A DNA stretch of 64,000 bases. Source: Coriaria nepalensis (Eukaryota > Streptophyta > Magnoliopsida > Cucurbitales > Coriariaceae). Within the stretch, counting starts at the first letter, position 1, and each line of letters starts with the position of its first letter. The stretch covers positions 15,644,220-15,708,219 of the forward strand of contig CP114483.1 in NCBI GenBank assembly GCA_027186245.1. Reading direction: 5' to 3'. Shown here piece after piece: positions 36,501 to 51,300 of the stretch. The position numbers and the translations under genes are program-made. The notes beneath the pieces are model-generated. The model saw nothing but the letters and a program-made list of their open reading frames with translations. It did not search any database and was not told where the DNA came from.

Positions 36501-36923
36501 GTTTGAAGGGCAAAAATATAATTCGTTCGAATTCATTTATAATGATTTAATGACTAGAAGAGCCTCAATGACATGATTTTAACGCTAAGTAAATGTATAG
36601 TTGCCTTCAATAGATCAACTGCAAGTTATGCACGAAAGTCATGTTTAAAAGGTGAATTTCGTCTGAAGTGATGTAGAATGATTTAATGAGTAAAAGACAT
36701 GCAATAATATGACTTTAACACTAAAAAAAATGCACAATTGCCTTCAGTAGATCAATTGCAAGTCATGCATGAAAGTCGTGTTTTAAATGTGAAAATAGAA
36801 CTAGTTCGAAGTGCTTTCAAACAATTTAATGATCTAAAAAGACTGAATAATATGCTCTTCAAGGCTAAAATAATGCATTGTTGTCTTCAATAGATTAATT
36901 GCAGGTGATGTAAGAAAATTATG
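33553..36923 (+). repeat. 8-monomer HOR, copy 1
   Basis: The order is T N N Z N H N H, 3,371 bp. The block opens with AGAAGACCCTCAATG, seen again 3,371 bases later. Marks include CTCTTGAAGGC in T, GTCTCCAATAG in the first N, TTTACTGATC with GAAGGGTAAAAATA in the second and third N, GCCTTCATTAGATC, and AATTGTAGGTGATG in the last N. Confidence 0.85.
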
Positions 36924-38607
36924 TTTGAAGGGCAAAAATATAATTCGTTCGAATTCATTTATAATGATTTAATGACTAGAAGACCCTCAATGACATGATT
37001 TTAACGCTAAGTAAATGTATAGTTGCCTTCAATAGATCAACTGCAAGTTATGCACGAAAGTCATGTTTAAAAGGTGAATTTCGTCTGAAGTGATTTAGAA
37101 TGATTTAATGAGTAAAAGAGATGCAATAATATGACTTTAACACTAAAAAAATGCATACTTGCCTTCAGTAGATCAATTGCAAGTTATGCACGAAAGTCGT
37201 GTTTTAAATGCGAAAATAGAACTAGTTCGAAGTGCTTTCAAACAATTTAATGATCTGAAAAGACTGAATGATATGCTCTTGAAGGCTAAAATAATGCATT
37301 GTTGTATTCAATAGATTAATTGCAGGTTATGTAAGAAAATCATTTTTGAAGGGCAAAAATATAATTCGTTGGAATTCATTTATAATGATTTAATGACTGG
37401 AAGAGCCTCAATGACATGATTTTAACGCTAAGTAAATGTATAGTTGCCTTCAATAGATCAACTGCAAGTTATGCACGAAAGTCATGTTTAAAAGGTGAAT
37501 TTCGTCTGAAGTGATTTAGAATGATTTAATGAGTAAAAGAGATGCAATAATATGACTTTAACACTAAAAAAATGCATTGTTGCCTTCAGTAGATCAATTG
37601 CAAGTCATGCATGAAAGTCGTGTTTTAAATGCGAAAATAGAACTAGTTCGAAGTGCTTTCAAACAATTTAATGATCTAAAAAGACTGAATGATATGCTCT
37701 TTAAGGCTAAAATAATGCATTGTTGTCTCCAATAGATTAATTGCAGGTGATGTAAGAAAATCATGTTTGAAGGGCAAAAATATAATTCATTCGAATTCAT
37801 TTATAATGATTTAATGACTAGAAGAGCCTCAATGACATGATTTTAACGCTAAGTAAATGTATAGTTGCCTTCAATAGATCAACTGCAAGTTATGCACGAA
37901 AGTCATGTTTAAAAGGTGAATTTCGTCTGAAGTGATTTAGAATGATTTAATGAGTAAAAGAGATGCAATAATATGACTTTAACACTAAAAAAATGCATTG
38001 TTGCATTCAGTAGATCAATTGCAAGTCATGCATGAAAGTCGTGTTTTAAATGCGAAAATAGAACTAGTTCGAAGTGCTTTCAAACAATTTAATGATCTAA
38101 AAAGACTGAATGATATGCTCTTTAAGGCTAAAATAATGCATTGTTGTCTCCAATAGATTAATTGCAGGTGATGTAAGAAAATCATGTTTGAAGGGCAAAA
38201 ATATAATTCATTCGAATTCATTTATAATGATTTAATGACTAGAAGAGCCTCAATGACATGATTTTAACGCTAAGTAAATGTATAGTTGCCTTCAAAAGAT
38301 CAACTGCAAGTTATGCACGAAAGTCATGTTTAAAAGGTGAATTTCGTCTGAAGTGATTTAGAATGATTTAATGAGTAAAAGAGATGCAATAATATGACTT
38401 TAACACTAAAAAAATGCATTGTTGCATTCAGTAGATCAATTGCAAGTCATGCATGAAAGTCGTGTTTTAAATGCGAAAATAGAACTAGTTCGAAGTGCTT
38501 TCAAACAATTTAATGATCTAAAAAGACTGAATGATATGCTCTTTAAGGCTAAAATAATGCATTGTTGTCTTCAATAGATTAATTGCAGGTGATGTAAGAA
38601 AATCATG
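36924..38607 (+). repeat. 8-monomer HOR, copy 2 (rearranged start)
   Basis: This starts T N like copy 1, at an offset of 3,371, then has an additional N monomer (both extra-region N units read GTTGCATTCAG). Order then continues N Z as in copy 1, but the following N-H pair of copy 1 is missing and the sequence goes on to the N with CATTAGATC and AATTGTAGG. The Z and later monomers are counted here in the 23-monomer block that starts at 38608, so the two layers overlap. Confidence 0.75.
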
Positions 38608-41600
38608 TTTGAAGGGTAAAAATATAATTCGTTCGAATTCATTTATAATGATTTAATGACTAGAAGAGCCTCAATGACATGATTTTAACGCTAAGTAAAT
38701 GTATAGTTGCCTTCAATAGATCAACTGCAAGTTATGCACGAAAGTCATGTTTAAAAGGTGAATTTCGTCTGAAGTGATGTAGAATGATTTAATGAGTAAA
38801 AGACATGCAATAATATGACTTTAACACTAAAAAAAATGCATACTTGGCTTCAGTAGATCAATTGCAAGTTATGCACGAAAGTCGTGTTTTAAATGCGAAA
38901 ATAGAACTAGTTCGAAGTGCTTTCAAACAATTTAATGATCCGAAAAGACTGAATGATATGCTCTTTAAGGCTAAAATAATGCATTGTTGTCTTCAATAGA
39001 TTAATTGCAGGTGATGTAAGAAAATCATGTTTGAAGGGCAAAAATATAATTCGTTCGAATTCATTTATAATGATTTAATGACTAGAAGAGCCTCAATGAC
39101 ATGATTTTAACGCTAAGTAAATGTATAGTTGCCTTCAATAGATCAACTGCAAGTTATGCACGAAAGTCATGTTTAAAAGGTGAATTTCGTCTGAAGTGAT
39201 TTAGAATGATTTAATGAGTAAAAGAGATGCAATAATATGACTTTAACACTAAAAAAATGCATTGTTGCCTTCATTAGATCAATTGCAAGTCATGCATGAA
39301 AGTCGTGTTTTAAATGCGAAAATAGAACTAGTTCGAAGTGCTTTCAAACAATTTAATGATCTAAAAAGACTGAATGATATGCTCTTTAAGGCTAAAATAA
39401 TGCATTGTTGTCTTCAATAGATTAATTGTAGGTGATGTAAGAAAATCATGTTTGAAGGGCAAAAATATAATTCGTTCGAATTCATTTATAATGATTTAAT
39501 GACTAGAAGAGCCTCAATGACATGATTTTAACGCTAAGTAAATGTATAGTTGCCTTCAATAGATCAACTGCAAGTTATGCACGAAAGTCATGTTTAAAAG
39601 GTGAATTTCGTCTGAAGTGATGTAGAATGATTTAATGAGTAAAAGACATGCAATAATATGACTTTAACACTAAAAAAAATGCACAATTGCCTTCAGTAGA
39701 TCAATTGCAAGTCATGCATGAAAGTCGTGTTTTAAATGCGAAAATAGAACTAGTTCGAATTGCTTTCAAACTATTTATTGATCTGAAAAGACTGAATGAT
39801 ATGCTCTTTAAGGCTAAAATAATGCATTGTTGTATTCAATAGATTAATTGCAGGTTATGTAAGAAAATCATTTTTGAAGGGCAAAAATATAATTCGTTGG
39901 AATTCATTTATAATGATTTAATGACTGGAAGAGCCTCAATGACATGATTTTAACGCTAAGTAAATGTATAGTTGCCTTCAATAGATCAACTGCAAGTTAT
40001 GCACGAAAGTCATGTTTAAAAGGTGAATTTCGTCTGAAGTGATTTAGAATGATTTAATGAGTAAAAGAGATGCAATAATATGACTTTAACACTAAAAACA
40101 TGCATTGTTGCCTTCAGTAGATCAATTGCAAGTCATGCATGAAAGTCGTGTTTTAAATGCGAAAATAGAACTAGTTCGAAGTGCTTTCAAACAATTTAAT
40201 GATCTAACAAGACTGAATGATATGCTCTTTAAGGCTAAAATAATGCATTGTTGTCTCCAATAGATTAATTGCAGGTGATGTAAGAAAATCATGTTTGAAG
40301 GGCAAAAATATAATTCATTCGAATTCATTTATAATGATTTAATGACTAGAAGTGCCTCAATGACATGATTTTAAACGCTAAGTAAATGTATAGTGCCTTC
40401 AATAGATCAACTGCAAGTTATGAGTGAAAGTCATGTTTAAAAGATGACTTTCGTCTGAAGTGATTTAGAATGATTTAATGAGTAAAAGAGATGCAATAAT
40501 ATGACTTTAACACTAAAAAAATGCATACTTGCCTTCAGTAGATCAATTGCAAGTTATGCACGAAAGTCGTGTTTTAAATGCGAAAATAGAACTAGTTCGA
40601 AGTGCTTTCAAACAATTTAATGATCCGAAAAAGACTGAATGATATGCTCTTTAAGGCTAAAATAATGCATTGTTGTCTTCAATAGATTAATTGCAGGTGA
40701 TGTAAGAAAATCATGTTTGAAGGGCAAAAATATAATTCGTTCGAATTCATTTATAATGATTTAATGACTAGAAGAGCCTCAATGACATGATTTTAACGCT
40801 AAGTAAATGTATAGTTGCCTTCAATAGATCAACTGCAAGTTATGCACGAAAGTCATGTTTAAAAGGTGAATTTCGTCTGAAGTGATTTAGAATGATTTAA
40901 TGAGTAAAAGAGATGCAATAATATGACTTTAACACTAAAAAAATGCATTGTTGCCTTCGGTAGATCAATTGCAAGTCATGCATGAAAGTCGTGTTTTAAA
41001 TGCGAAAATAGAACTAGTTCGAAATGCTTTCAAACAATTTAATGATCTAAAAAGACTGAATGATATGCTCTTTAAGGCTAAAATAATGCATTGTTGTCTT
41101 CAATAGATTAATTGCAGGTGATGTAAGAAAATCATGTTTGAAGGGCAAAAATATAATTCGTTCGAATTCATTTATAATGATTTAATGACTAGAAGAGCCT
41201 CAATGACATGATTTTAACGCTAAGTAAATGTATAGTTGCCTTCAATAGATCAACTGCAAGTTATGCACGAAAGTCATGTTTAAAAGGTGAATTTCGTCTG
41301 AAGTGATGTAGAATGATTTAATGAGTAAAAGACATGCAATAATATGACTTTAACACTAAAAAAAATGCATACTTGGCTTCAGTAGATCAATTGCAAGTTA
41401 TGCACGAAAGTCGTGTTTTAAATGCGAAAATAGAACTAGTTCGAAGTGCTTTCAAACAATTTAATGATCCGAAAAGACTGAATGATATGCTCTTTAAGGC
41501 TAAAATAATGCATTGTTGTCTTCAATAGATTAATTGCAGGTGATGTAAGAAAATCATGTTTGAAGGGCAAAAATATAATTCGTTCGAATTCATTTATAAT

Positions 41601-44600
41601 GATTTAATGACTAGAAGAGCCTCAATGACATGATTTTAACGCTAAGTAAATGTATAGTTGCCTTAAATAGATCAACTGCAAGTTATGCACGAAAGTCATG
41701 TTTAAAAGGTGAATTTCGTCTGAAGTGATTTAGAATGATTTAATGAGTAAAAGAGATGCAATAATATGACTTTAACACTAAAAAAATGCATTGTTGCCTT
41801 CAGTAGATCAATTGCAAGTCATGCATGAAAGTCGTGTTTTAAATGCGAAAATAGAACTAGTTCGAAGTGCTTTCAAACAATTTAATGATCTAAAAAGACT
41901 GAATGATATGCTCTTTAAGGCTAAAATAATGCATTGTTGTCTTCAATAGATTAATTGCAGGTGATGTAAGAAAATCATGTTTGAAGGGCAAAAATATAAT
42001 TCGTTCGAATTCATTTATAATGATTTAATGACTAGAAGAGCCTCAATGACATGATTTTAACGCTAAGTAAATGTATAGTTGCCTTCAATAGATCAACTGC
42101 AAGTTATGCACGAAAGTCATGTTTAAAAGGTGAATTTCGTCTGAAGTAATGTAGAATGATTTAATGAGTAAAAGACATGCAATAATATGACTTTAACACT
42201 AAAAAAAAATGCACAATTGCCTTCAGTAGATCAATTGCAAGTCATGCATGAAAGTCGTGTTTTAAACGCGAAAATAGAACTAGTTCGAATTGCTTTCAAA
42301 CTATTTATTGATCTGAAAAGACTGAATGATATGCTCTTTAAGGCTAAAATAATGCATTGTTGTATTCAATAGATTAATTGCAGGTTATGTAAGAAAATCA
42401 TTTTTGAAGGGCAAAAATATAATTCGTTGGAATTCATTTATAATTATTTAATGACTGGAAGAGCCTCAATGACATGATTTTAACGCTATGTAAATGTATA
42501 GTTGCCTTCAATAGATCAACCGCAAGTTATGCACGAAAGTCATGTTTAAAAGGTGAATTTCGTCTGAAGTGATGTAGAATGATTTAATGAGTAAAAGACA
42601 TGCAATAATATGACTTTAACACTAAAAAAAATGCACAATTGCCTTCAGTAGATCAATTGCAAGTCATGCATGAAAGTCGTGTTTTAAATGCGAAAATAGA
42701 ACTAGTTCGAATTGCTTTCAAACTATTTATTGATCTGAAAAGACTGAATGATATGCTCTTTAAGGCTAAAATAATGCATTGTTGTATTCAATAGATTAAT
42801 TGCAGGTTATGTAAGAAAATCATTTTTGAAGGGCAAAAATATAATTCGTTGGAATTCATTTATAATTATTTAATGACTGGAAGAGCCTCAATGACATGAT
42901 TTTAACGCTAAGTAAATGTATAGTTGCCTTCAATAGATCAACTGCAAGTTATGCACGAAAGTCATGTTTAAAAGGTGAATTTCGTCTGAAGTGATTTAGA
43001 ATGATTTAATGAGTAAAAGAGATGCAATAATATGACTTTAACACTAAAAAAATGCATTGTTGCCTTCAGTAGATCAATTGCAAGTCATGCATGAAAGTCG
43101 TGTTTTAAATGCGAAAATAGAACTAGTTCGAAGTGCTTTCAAACAATTTAATGATCTAAAAAGACTGAATGATATGCTCTTTAAGGCTAAAATAATGCAT
43201 TGTTGTCTCCAATAGATTAATTGCAGGTGATGTAAGAAAATCATGTTTGAAGGGCAAAAATATAATTCGTTCGAATTCATTTATAATGATTTAATGACTA
43301 GAAGAGCCTCAATGACATGATTTTAACGCTAAGTAAATGTATAGTTGCCTTCAATAGATCAACTGCAAGTTATGCACGAAAGTCATGTTTAAAAGGTGAA
43401 TTTCGTCTGAAGTGATGTAGAATGATTTAATGAGTAAAAGACATGCAATAATATGACTTTAACACTAAAAAAAATGCACAATTGCCTTCAGTAGATCAAT
43501 TGCAAGTCATGCATGAAAGTCGTGTTTTAAATGCGAAAATAGAACTAGTTCGAATTGCTTTCAAACTATTTATTGATCTAAAAAGACTGAATGATATGCT
43601 CTTTAAGGCTAAAATAATGCATTGTTGTCTTCAATAGATTAATTGCAGGTGATGTAAGAAAATCATGTTTGAAGGGCAAAAATATAATTCGTTGGAATTC
43701 ATTTATAATGATTTAATGACTGGAAGAGCCTCAATGACATGATTTTAACGCTAAGTAAATGTATAGTTGCCTACAATATATCAACTGCAAGTTATGCACG
43801 AAAGTCATGTTTAAAAGGTGAATTTCGTCTGAAGTGATTCAGAATGATTTAATGAGTAAAAGAGATGCAATAATATGACTTTAACACTAAAAAAATGTGT
43901 AGTTGCCTTCTGTAGATCAATTGCAAGTCATGCATGAAAGTCGTGTTTTAAATGCGAAAATAGAACTAGTTCGAAGTGCTTTCAAACAATTTAATGATCT
44001 AAAAAGACTAAATGATATGCTCTTTAAGGCTAAAATAATGCATTGTTGTCTCCAATAGATTAATTGCAGGTGATGTAAGAAAATCATGTTTGAAGGGCAA
44101 AAATATAATTCGTTCGAATTCATTTATAATGATTTAATGACTAGAAGAGCCTCAATGACATGATTTTAACGCTAAGTAAATGTATAGTTGCCTTCAATAG
44201 ATCAACTGCAAGTTATGCACGAAAGTCATGTTTAAAAGGTGAATTTCGTCTGAAGTGATGTAGAATGATTTAATGAGTAAAAGACATGCAATAATATGAC
44301 TTTAACACTAAAAAAAATGCACAATTGCCTTCAGTAGATCAATTGCAAGTCATGCATGAAAGTCGTGTTTTAAATGCGAAAATAGAACTAGTTCGAATTG
44401 CTTTCAAACTATTTATTGATCTAAAAAGACTGAATGATATGCTCTTTAAGGCTAAAATAATGCATTGTTGTCTTCAATAGATTAATTGCAGGTGATGTAA
44501 GAAAATCATGTTTGAAGGGCAAAAATATAATTCGTTGGAATTCATTTATAATGATTTAATGACTGGAAGAGCCTCAATGACATGATTTTAACGCTAAGTA

Positions 44601-47600
44601 AATGTATAGTTGCCTACAATAGATCAACTGCAAGTTATGCACGAAAGTCATGTTTAAAAGGTGAATTTCGTCTGAAGTGATTCAGAATGATTTAATGAGT
44701 AAAAGAGATGCAATAATATGACTTTAACACTAAAAAAATGTGTAGTTGCCTTCAGTAGATCAATTGCAAGTCATGCATGAAAGTCGTGTTTTAAATGCGA
44801 AAATAGAACTAGTTCGAAGTGCTTTCAAACAATTTAATGATCTAAAAAGACTGAATGATATGCTCTTTAAGGCTAAAATAATGCATTGTTGTCTCCAATA
44901 GATTAATTGCAGGTGATGTAAGAAAATCATGTTTGAAGGGCAAAAATATAATTCATTCGAATTCATTTATAATGATTTAATGACTAGAAGAGCCTCAATG
45001 ACATGATTTTAACGCTGAGTAAATGTATAGTTGCCTTCAATAGATCAACTGCAAGTTATGCACGAAAGTCATGTTTAAAAGGTGAATTTCGTCTGAAGTG
45101 ATTTAGAATGATTTAATGAGTAAAAGAGATGCAATAATATGACTTTAACACTAAAAAAATGCATTGTTGCCTTCAGTAGATCAATTGCAAGTCATGCATG
45201 AAAGTCGTGTTTTAAATGCGAAAATAGAACTAGTTCGAAGTGCTTTCAAACAATTTAATGATCTAAAAAGACTGAATGATATGCTCTTTAAGGCTAAAAT
45301 AATGCATTGTTGTCTTCAGTAGATTAATTGCAGGTGATGTAAGAAAATCATGTTTGAAGGGTAAAAATATAATTCGTTCGAATTCATTTATAATGATTTA
45401 ATGACTAGAAGAGCCTCAATGACATGATTTTAACGCTAAGTAAATGTATAGTTGCCTTCAATAGATCAACTGCAAGTTATGCACGAAAGTCATGTTTAAA
45501 AGGTGAATTTCGTCTGAAGTGATGTAGAATGATTTAATGAGTAAAAGACATGCAATAATATGACTTTAACACTAAAAAAAATGCATACTTGGCTTCAGTA
45601 GATCAATTGCAAGTTATGCACGAAAGTCGTGTTTTAAATGCGAAAATAGAACTAGTTCGAAGTGCTTTCAAACAATTTAATGATCCGAAAAGACTGAATG
45701 ATATGCTCTTTAAGGCTAAAATAATGCATTGTTGTCTTCAATAGATTAATTGCAGGTGATGTAAGAAAATCATGTTTGAAGGGCAAAAATATAATTCGTT
45801 CGAATTCATTTATAATGATTTAATGACTAGAAGAGCCTCAGTGACATGATTTTAACGCTAAGTAAATGTATAGTTGCCTTCAATAGATCAACTGCAAGTT
45901 ATGCACGAAAGTCATGTTTAAAAGGTGAATTTCGTCTGAAGTGATGTAGAATGATTTAATGAGTAAAAGACATGCAATAATATGACTTTAACACTAAAAA
46001 AAATGCACAATTGCCTTCAGTAGATCAATTGCAAGTCATGCATGAAAGTCGTGTTTTAAATGCGAAAATAGAACTAGTTCGAATTGCTTTCAAACTATTT
46101 ATTGATCTGAAAAGACTGAATGATATGCTCTTTAAGGCTAAAATAATGCATTGTTGTATTCAATAGATTAATTGCAGGTTATGTAAGAAAATCATTTTTG
46201 AAGGGCAAAAATATAATTCGTTGGAATTCATTTATAATTATTTAATGACTGGAAGAGCCTCAATGACATGATTTTAACGCTAAGTAAATGTATAGTTGCC
46301 TTCAATAGATCAACTGCAAGTTATGCACGAAAGTCATGTTTAAAAGGTGAATTTCGTCTGAAGTGATTTAGAATGATTTAACGAGTAAAAGAGATGCAAT
46401 AATATGACTTTAACACTAAAAAAATGCATTGTTGCCTTCAGTAGATCAATTGCAAGTCATGCATGAAAGTCGTGTTTTAAATGCGAAAATAGAACTAGTT
46501 CGAAGTGCTTTCAAACAATTTAATGATCTAAAAAGACTGAATGATATGCTCTTTAAGGCTAAAATAATGCATTGTTGTCTCCAATAGATTAATTGCAGGT
46601 GATGTAAGAAAATCATGTTTGAAGGGCAAAAATATAATTCGTTCGAATTCATTTATAATGATTTAATGACTAGAAGAGCCTCAATGACATGATTTTAACG
46701 CTAAGTAAATGTATAGTTGCCTTCAATAGATCAACTGCAAGTTATGCACGAAAGTCATGTTTAAAAGGTGAATTTCGTCTGAAGTGATGTAGAATGATTT
46801 AATGAGTAAAAGACATGCAATAATATGACTTTAACACTAAAAAAAATGCACAATTGCCTTCAGTAGATCAATTGCAAGTCATGCATGAAAGTCGTGTTTT
46901 AAATGCGAAAATAGAACTAGTTCGAATTGCTTTCAAACTATTTATTGATCTAAAAAGACTGAATGATATGCTCTTTAAGGCTAAAATAATGCATTGTTGT
47001 CTTCAATAGATTAATTGCAGGTGATGTAAGAAAATCATGTTTGAAGGGCAAAAATATAATTCGTTGGAATTCATTTATAATGATTTAATGACTGGAAGAG
47101 CCTCAATGACATGATTTTAACGCTAAGTAAATGTATAGTTGCCTTCAATACATCAACTGCAAGTTATGCACGAAAGTCATGTTTAAAAGGTGAATTTCGT
47201 CTGAAGTGATTCAGAATGATTTAATGAGTAAAAGAGATGCAATAATATGACTTTAACACTAAAAAAATGTGTAGTTGCCTTCAGTAGATCAATTGCAAGT
47301 CATGCATGAAAGTCGTGTTTTAAATGCGAAAATAGAACTAGTTCGAAGTGCTTTCAAACAATTTAATGATCTGAAAAGACTGAATGATATGCTCTTTAAG
47401 GCTAAAATAATGCATTGTTGTATTCAATAGATTAATTGCAGGTTATGTAAGAAAATCATTTTTGAAGGGCAAAAATATAATTCGTTCGAATTCATTTATA
47501 ATGATTTAATGACTGGAAGAGCCTCAATGACATGATTTGAACGCTAAGTAAATGTATAGTTGCCTTCAATAGATCAACTGCAAGTTATGTACGAAAGTCA

Positions 47601-48302
47601 TGTTTAAAAGGTGAATTTCGTCTGAAGTGATTTAGAATGATTTAATGAGTAAAAGAGATGCAATAATATGACTTTAACACTAAAAAAATGCATTGTTGCC
47701 TTCAGTAGATCAATTGCAAGTCATGCATGAAAGTCGTGTTTTAAATGCGAAAATAGAACTAGTTCGAAGTGCTTTCAAACAATTTAATGATCTAAAAAGA
47801 CTGAATGATATGCTCTTTAAGGCTAAAATAATGCATTGTTGTCTCCAATAGATTAATTGCAGGTGATGTAAGAAAATGATGTTTGAAGGGCAAAAATATA
47901 ATTCGTTCGAATTCATTTATAATGATTTAATGACTAGAAGAGCCTCAATGACATGATTTTAACGCTAAGTAAATGTATAGTTGCCTTCAATAGATCAACT
48001 GCAAGTTATGCACGAAAGTCATGTTTAAAAGGTGAATTTCGTCTGAAGTGATTTAGAATGATTTAATGAGTAAAAGAGATGCAATAATATGACTTTAACA
48101 CTAAAAAAATGTGTAGTTGCCTTCAGTAGATCAATTGCAAGTCATGCATGAAAGTAGTGTTTTAAATGCGAAAATCGAATTAGTTCGAAGTGCTTTCGAA
48201 CAATTTAATGATCTGAAAAGACTGAATGATATGCTCTTTAAGGCTAAAATAATGCATTGTTGTATTCAATAGAGTAATTGCAGGTGATGTAAGAAAATCA
48301 TG
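38608..48302 (+). repeat. 23-monomer block (9.7 kb), copy 1
   Basis: The order is Z N H N T N Z N H H N H G H G N Z H N H G N G, 9,695 bp. Private marks kept in both copies include CTAACAAGACTG and AGAAGTGCCTC in monomer 4, GATCCGAAAAAGAC in monomer 5, CTTCGGTAGATC in monomer 6, a nine-A run with AACGCGAAAATAG in monomer 9, ATCAACCGC entering monomer 10, CCTACAATATATC and CTTCTGTAGATC in monomer 13, and GCCTCAGTGACATG entering monomer 18. Both copies can be walked monomer by monomer. Confidence 0.92.
40371..40452 (+). other. Local cluster of seven changes inside HOR copy 1
   Basis: Within 82 bp the sequence has an extra A (TTTTAAACGC), a lost T (TATAGTGCC), three changes in TTATGAGTGAAAG and two in AAGATGACTTTCG. 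The matching place in copy 2 (about 50066-50147) is normal. The rest of the two 9.7-kb copies differs only rarely, so this patch stands out. Confidence 0.85.
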
Positions 48303-51300
48303 TTTGAAGGGCAAAAATATAATTCGTTCGAATTCATTTATAATGATTTAATGACTAGAAGAGCCTCAATGACATGATTTTAACGCTAAGTAAATGTATA
48401 GTTGCCTTCAATAGATCAACTGCAAGTTATGCACGAAAGTCATGTTTAAAAGGTGAATTTCGTCTGAAGTGATGTAGAATGATTTAATGAGTAAAAGACA
48501 TGCAATAATATGACTTTAACACTAAAAAAAATGCATACTTGGCTTCAGTAGATCAATTGCAAGTTATGCACGAAAGTCGTGTTTTAAATGCGAAAATAGA
48601 ACTAGTTCGAAGTGCTTTCAAACAATTTAATGATCCGAAAAGACTGAATGATATGCTCTTTAAGGCTAAAATAATGCATTGTTGTCTTCAATAGATTAAT
48701 TGCAGGTGATGTAAGAAAATCATGTTTGAAGGGCAAAAATATAATTCGTTCGAATTCATTTATAATGATTTAATGACTAGAAGAGCCTCAATGACATGAT
48801 TTTAACGCTAAGTAAATGTATAGTTGCCTTCAATAGATCAACTGCAAGTTATGCACGAAAGTCATGTTTAAAAGGTGAATTTCGTCTGAAGTGATTTAGA
48901 ATGATTTAATGAGTAAAAGAGATGCAATAATATGACTTTAACACTAAAAAAATGCATTGTTGCCTTCATTAGATCAATTGCAAGTCATGCATGAAAGTCG
49001 TGTTTTAAATGCGAAAATAGAACTAGTTCGAAGTGCTTTCAAACAATTTAATGATCTAAAAAGACTGAATGATATGCTCTTTAAGGCTAAAATAATGCAT
49101 TGTTGTCTTCAATAGATTAATTGTAGGTGATGTAAGAAAATCATGTTTGAAGGGCAAAAATATAATTCGTTCGAATTCATTTATAATGATTTAATGACTA
49201 GAAGAGCCTCAATGACATGATTTTAACGCTAAGTAAATGTATAGTTGCCTTCAATAGATCAACTGCAAGTTATGCACGAAAGTCATGTTTAAAAGGTGAA
49301 TTTCGTCTGAAGTGATGTAGAATGATTTAATGAGTAAAAGACATGCAATAATATGACTTTAACACTAAAAAAAATGCACAATTGCCTTCAGTAGATCAAT
49401 TGCAAGTCATGCATGAAAGTCGTGTTTTAAATGCGAAAATAGAACTAGTTCGAATTGCTTTCAAACTATTTATTGATCTGAAAAGACTGAATGATATGCT
49501 CTTTAAGGCTAAAATAATGCATTGTTGTATTCAATAGATTAATTGCAGGTTATGTAAGAAAATCATTTTTGAAGGGCAAAAATATAATTCGTTGGAATTC
49601 ATTTATAATGATTTAATGACTGGAAGAGCCTCAATGACATGATTTTAACGCTAAGTAAATGTATAGTTGCCTTCAATAGATCAACTGCAAGTTATGCACG
49701 AAAGTCATGTTTAAAAGGTGAATTTCGTCTGAAGTGATTTAGAATGATTTAATGAGTAAAAGAGATGCAATAATATGACTTTAACACTAAAAAAATGCAT
49801 TGTTGCCTTCAGTAGATCAATTGCAAGTCATGCATGAAAGTCGTGTTTTAAATGCGAAAATAGAACTAGTTCGAAGTGCTTTCAAACAATTTAATGATCT
49901 AACAAGACTGAATGATATGCTCTTTAAGGCTAAAATAATGCATTGTTGTCTCCAATAGATTAATTGCAGGTGATGTAAGAAAATCATGTTTGAAGGGCAA
50001 AAATATAATTCATTCGAATTCATTTATAATGATTTAATGACTAGAAGTGCCTCAATGACATGATTTTAACGCTAAGTAAATGTATAGTTGCCTTCAATAG
50101 ATCAACTGCAAGTTATGCACGAAAGTCATGTTTAAAAGGTGAATTTCGTCTGAAGTGATTTAGAATGATTTAATGAGTAAAAGAGATGCAATAATATGAC
50201 TTTAACACTAAAAAAATGCATACTTGCCTTCAGTAGATCAATTGCAAGTTATGCACGAAAGTCGTGTTTTAAATGCGAAAATAGAACTAGTTCGAAGTGC
50301 TTTCAAACAATTTAATGATCCGAAAAAGACTGAATGATATGCTCTTTAAGGCTAAAATAATGCATTGTTGTCTTCAATAGATTAATTGCAGGTGATGTAA
50401 GAAAATCATGTTTGAAGGGCAAAAATATAATTCGTTCGAATTCATTTATAATGATTTAATGACTAGAAGAGCCTCAATGACATGATTTTAACGCTAAGTA
50501 AATGTATAGTTGCCTTCAATAGATCAACTGCAAGTTATGCACGAAAGTCATGTTTAAAAGGTGAATTTCGTCTGAAGTGATTTAGAATGATTTAATGAGT
50601 AAAAGAGATGCAATAATATGACTTTAACACTAAAAAAATGCATTGTTGCCTTCGGTAGATCAATTGCAAGTCATGCATGAAAGTCGTGTTTTAAATGCGA
50701 AAATAGAACTAGTTCGAAGTGCTTTCAAACAATTTAATGATCTAAAAAGACTGAATGATATGCTCTTTAAGGCTAAAATAATGCATTGTTGTCTTCAATA
50801 GATTAATTGCAGGTGATGTAAGAAAATCATGTTTGAAGGGCAAAAATATAATTCGTTCGAATTCATTTATAATGATTTAATGACTAGAAGAGCCTCAATG
50901 ACATGATTTTAACGCTAAGTAAATGTATAGTTGCCTTCAATAGATCAACTGCAAGTTATGCACGAAAGTCATGTTTAAAAGGTGAATTTCGTCTGAAGTG
51001 ATGTAGAATGATTTAATGAGTAAAAGACATGCAATAATATGACTTTAACACTAAAAAAAATGCATACTTGGCTTCAGTAGATCAATTGCAAGTTATGCAC
51101 GAAAGTCGTGTTTTAAATGCGAAAATAGAACTAGTTCGAAGTGCTTTCAAACAATTTAATGATCCGAAAAGACTGAATGATATGCTCTTTAAGGCTAAAA
51201 TAATGCATTGTTGTCTTCAATAGATTAATTGCAGGTGATGTAAGAAAATCATGTTTGAAGGGCAAAAATATAATTCGTTCGAATTCATTTATAATGATTT

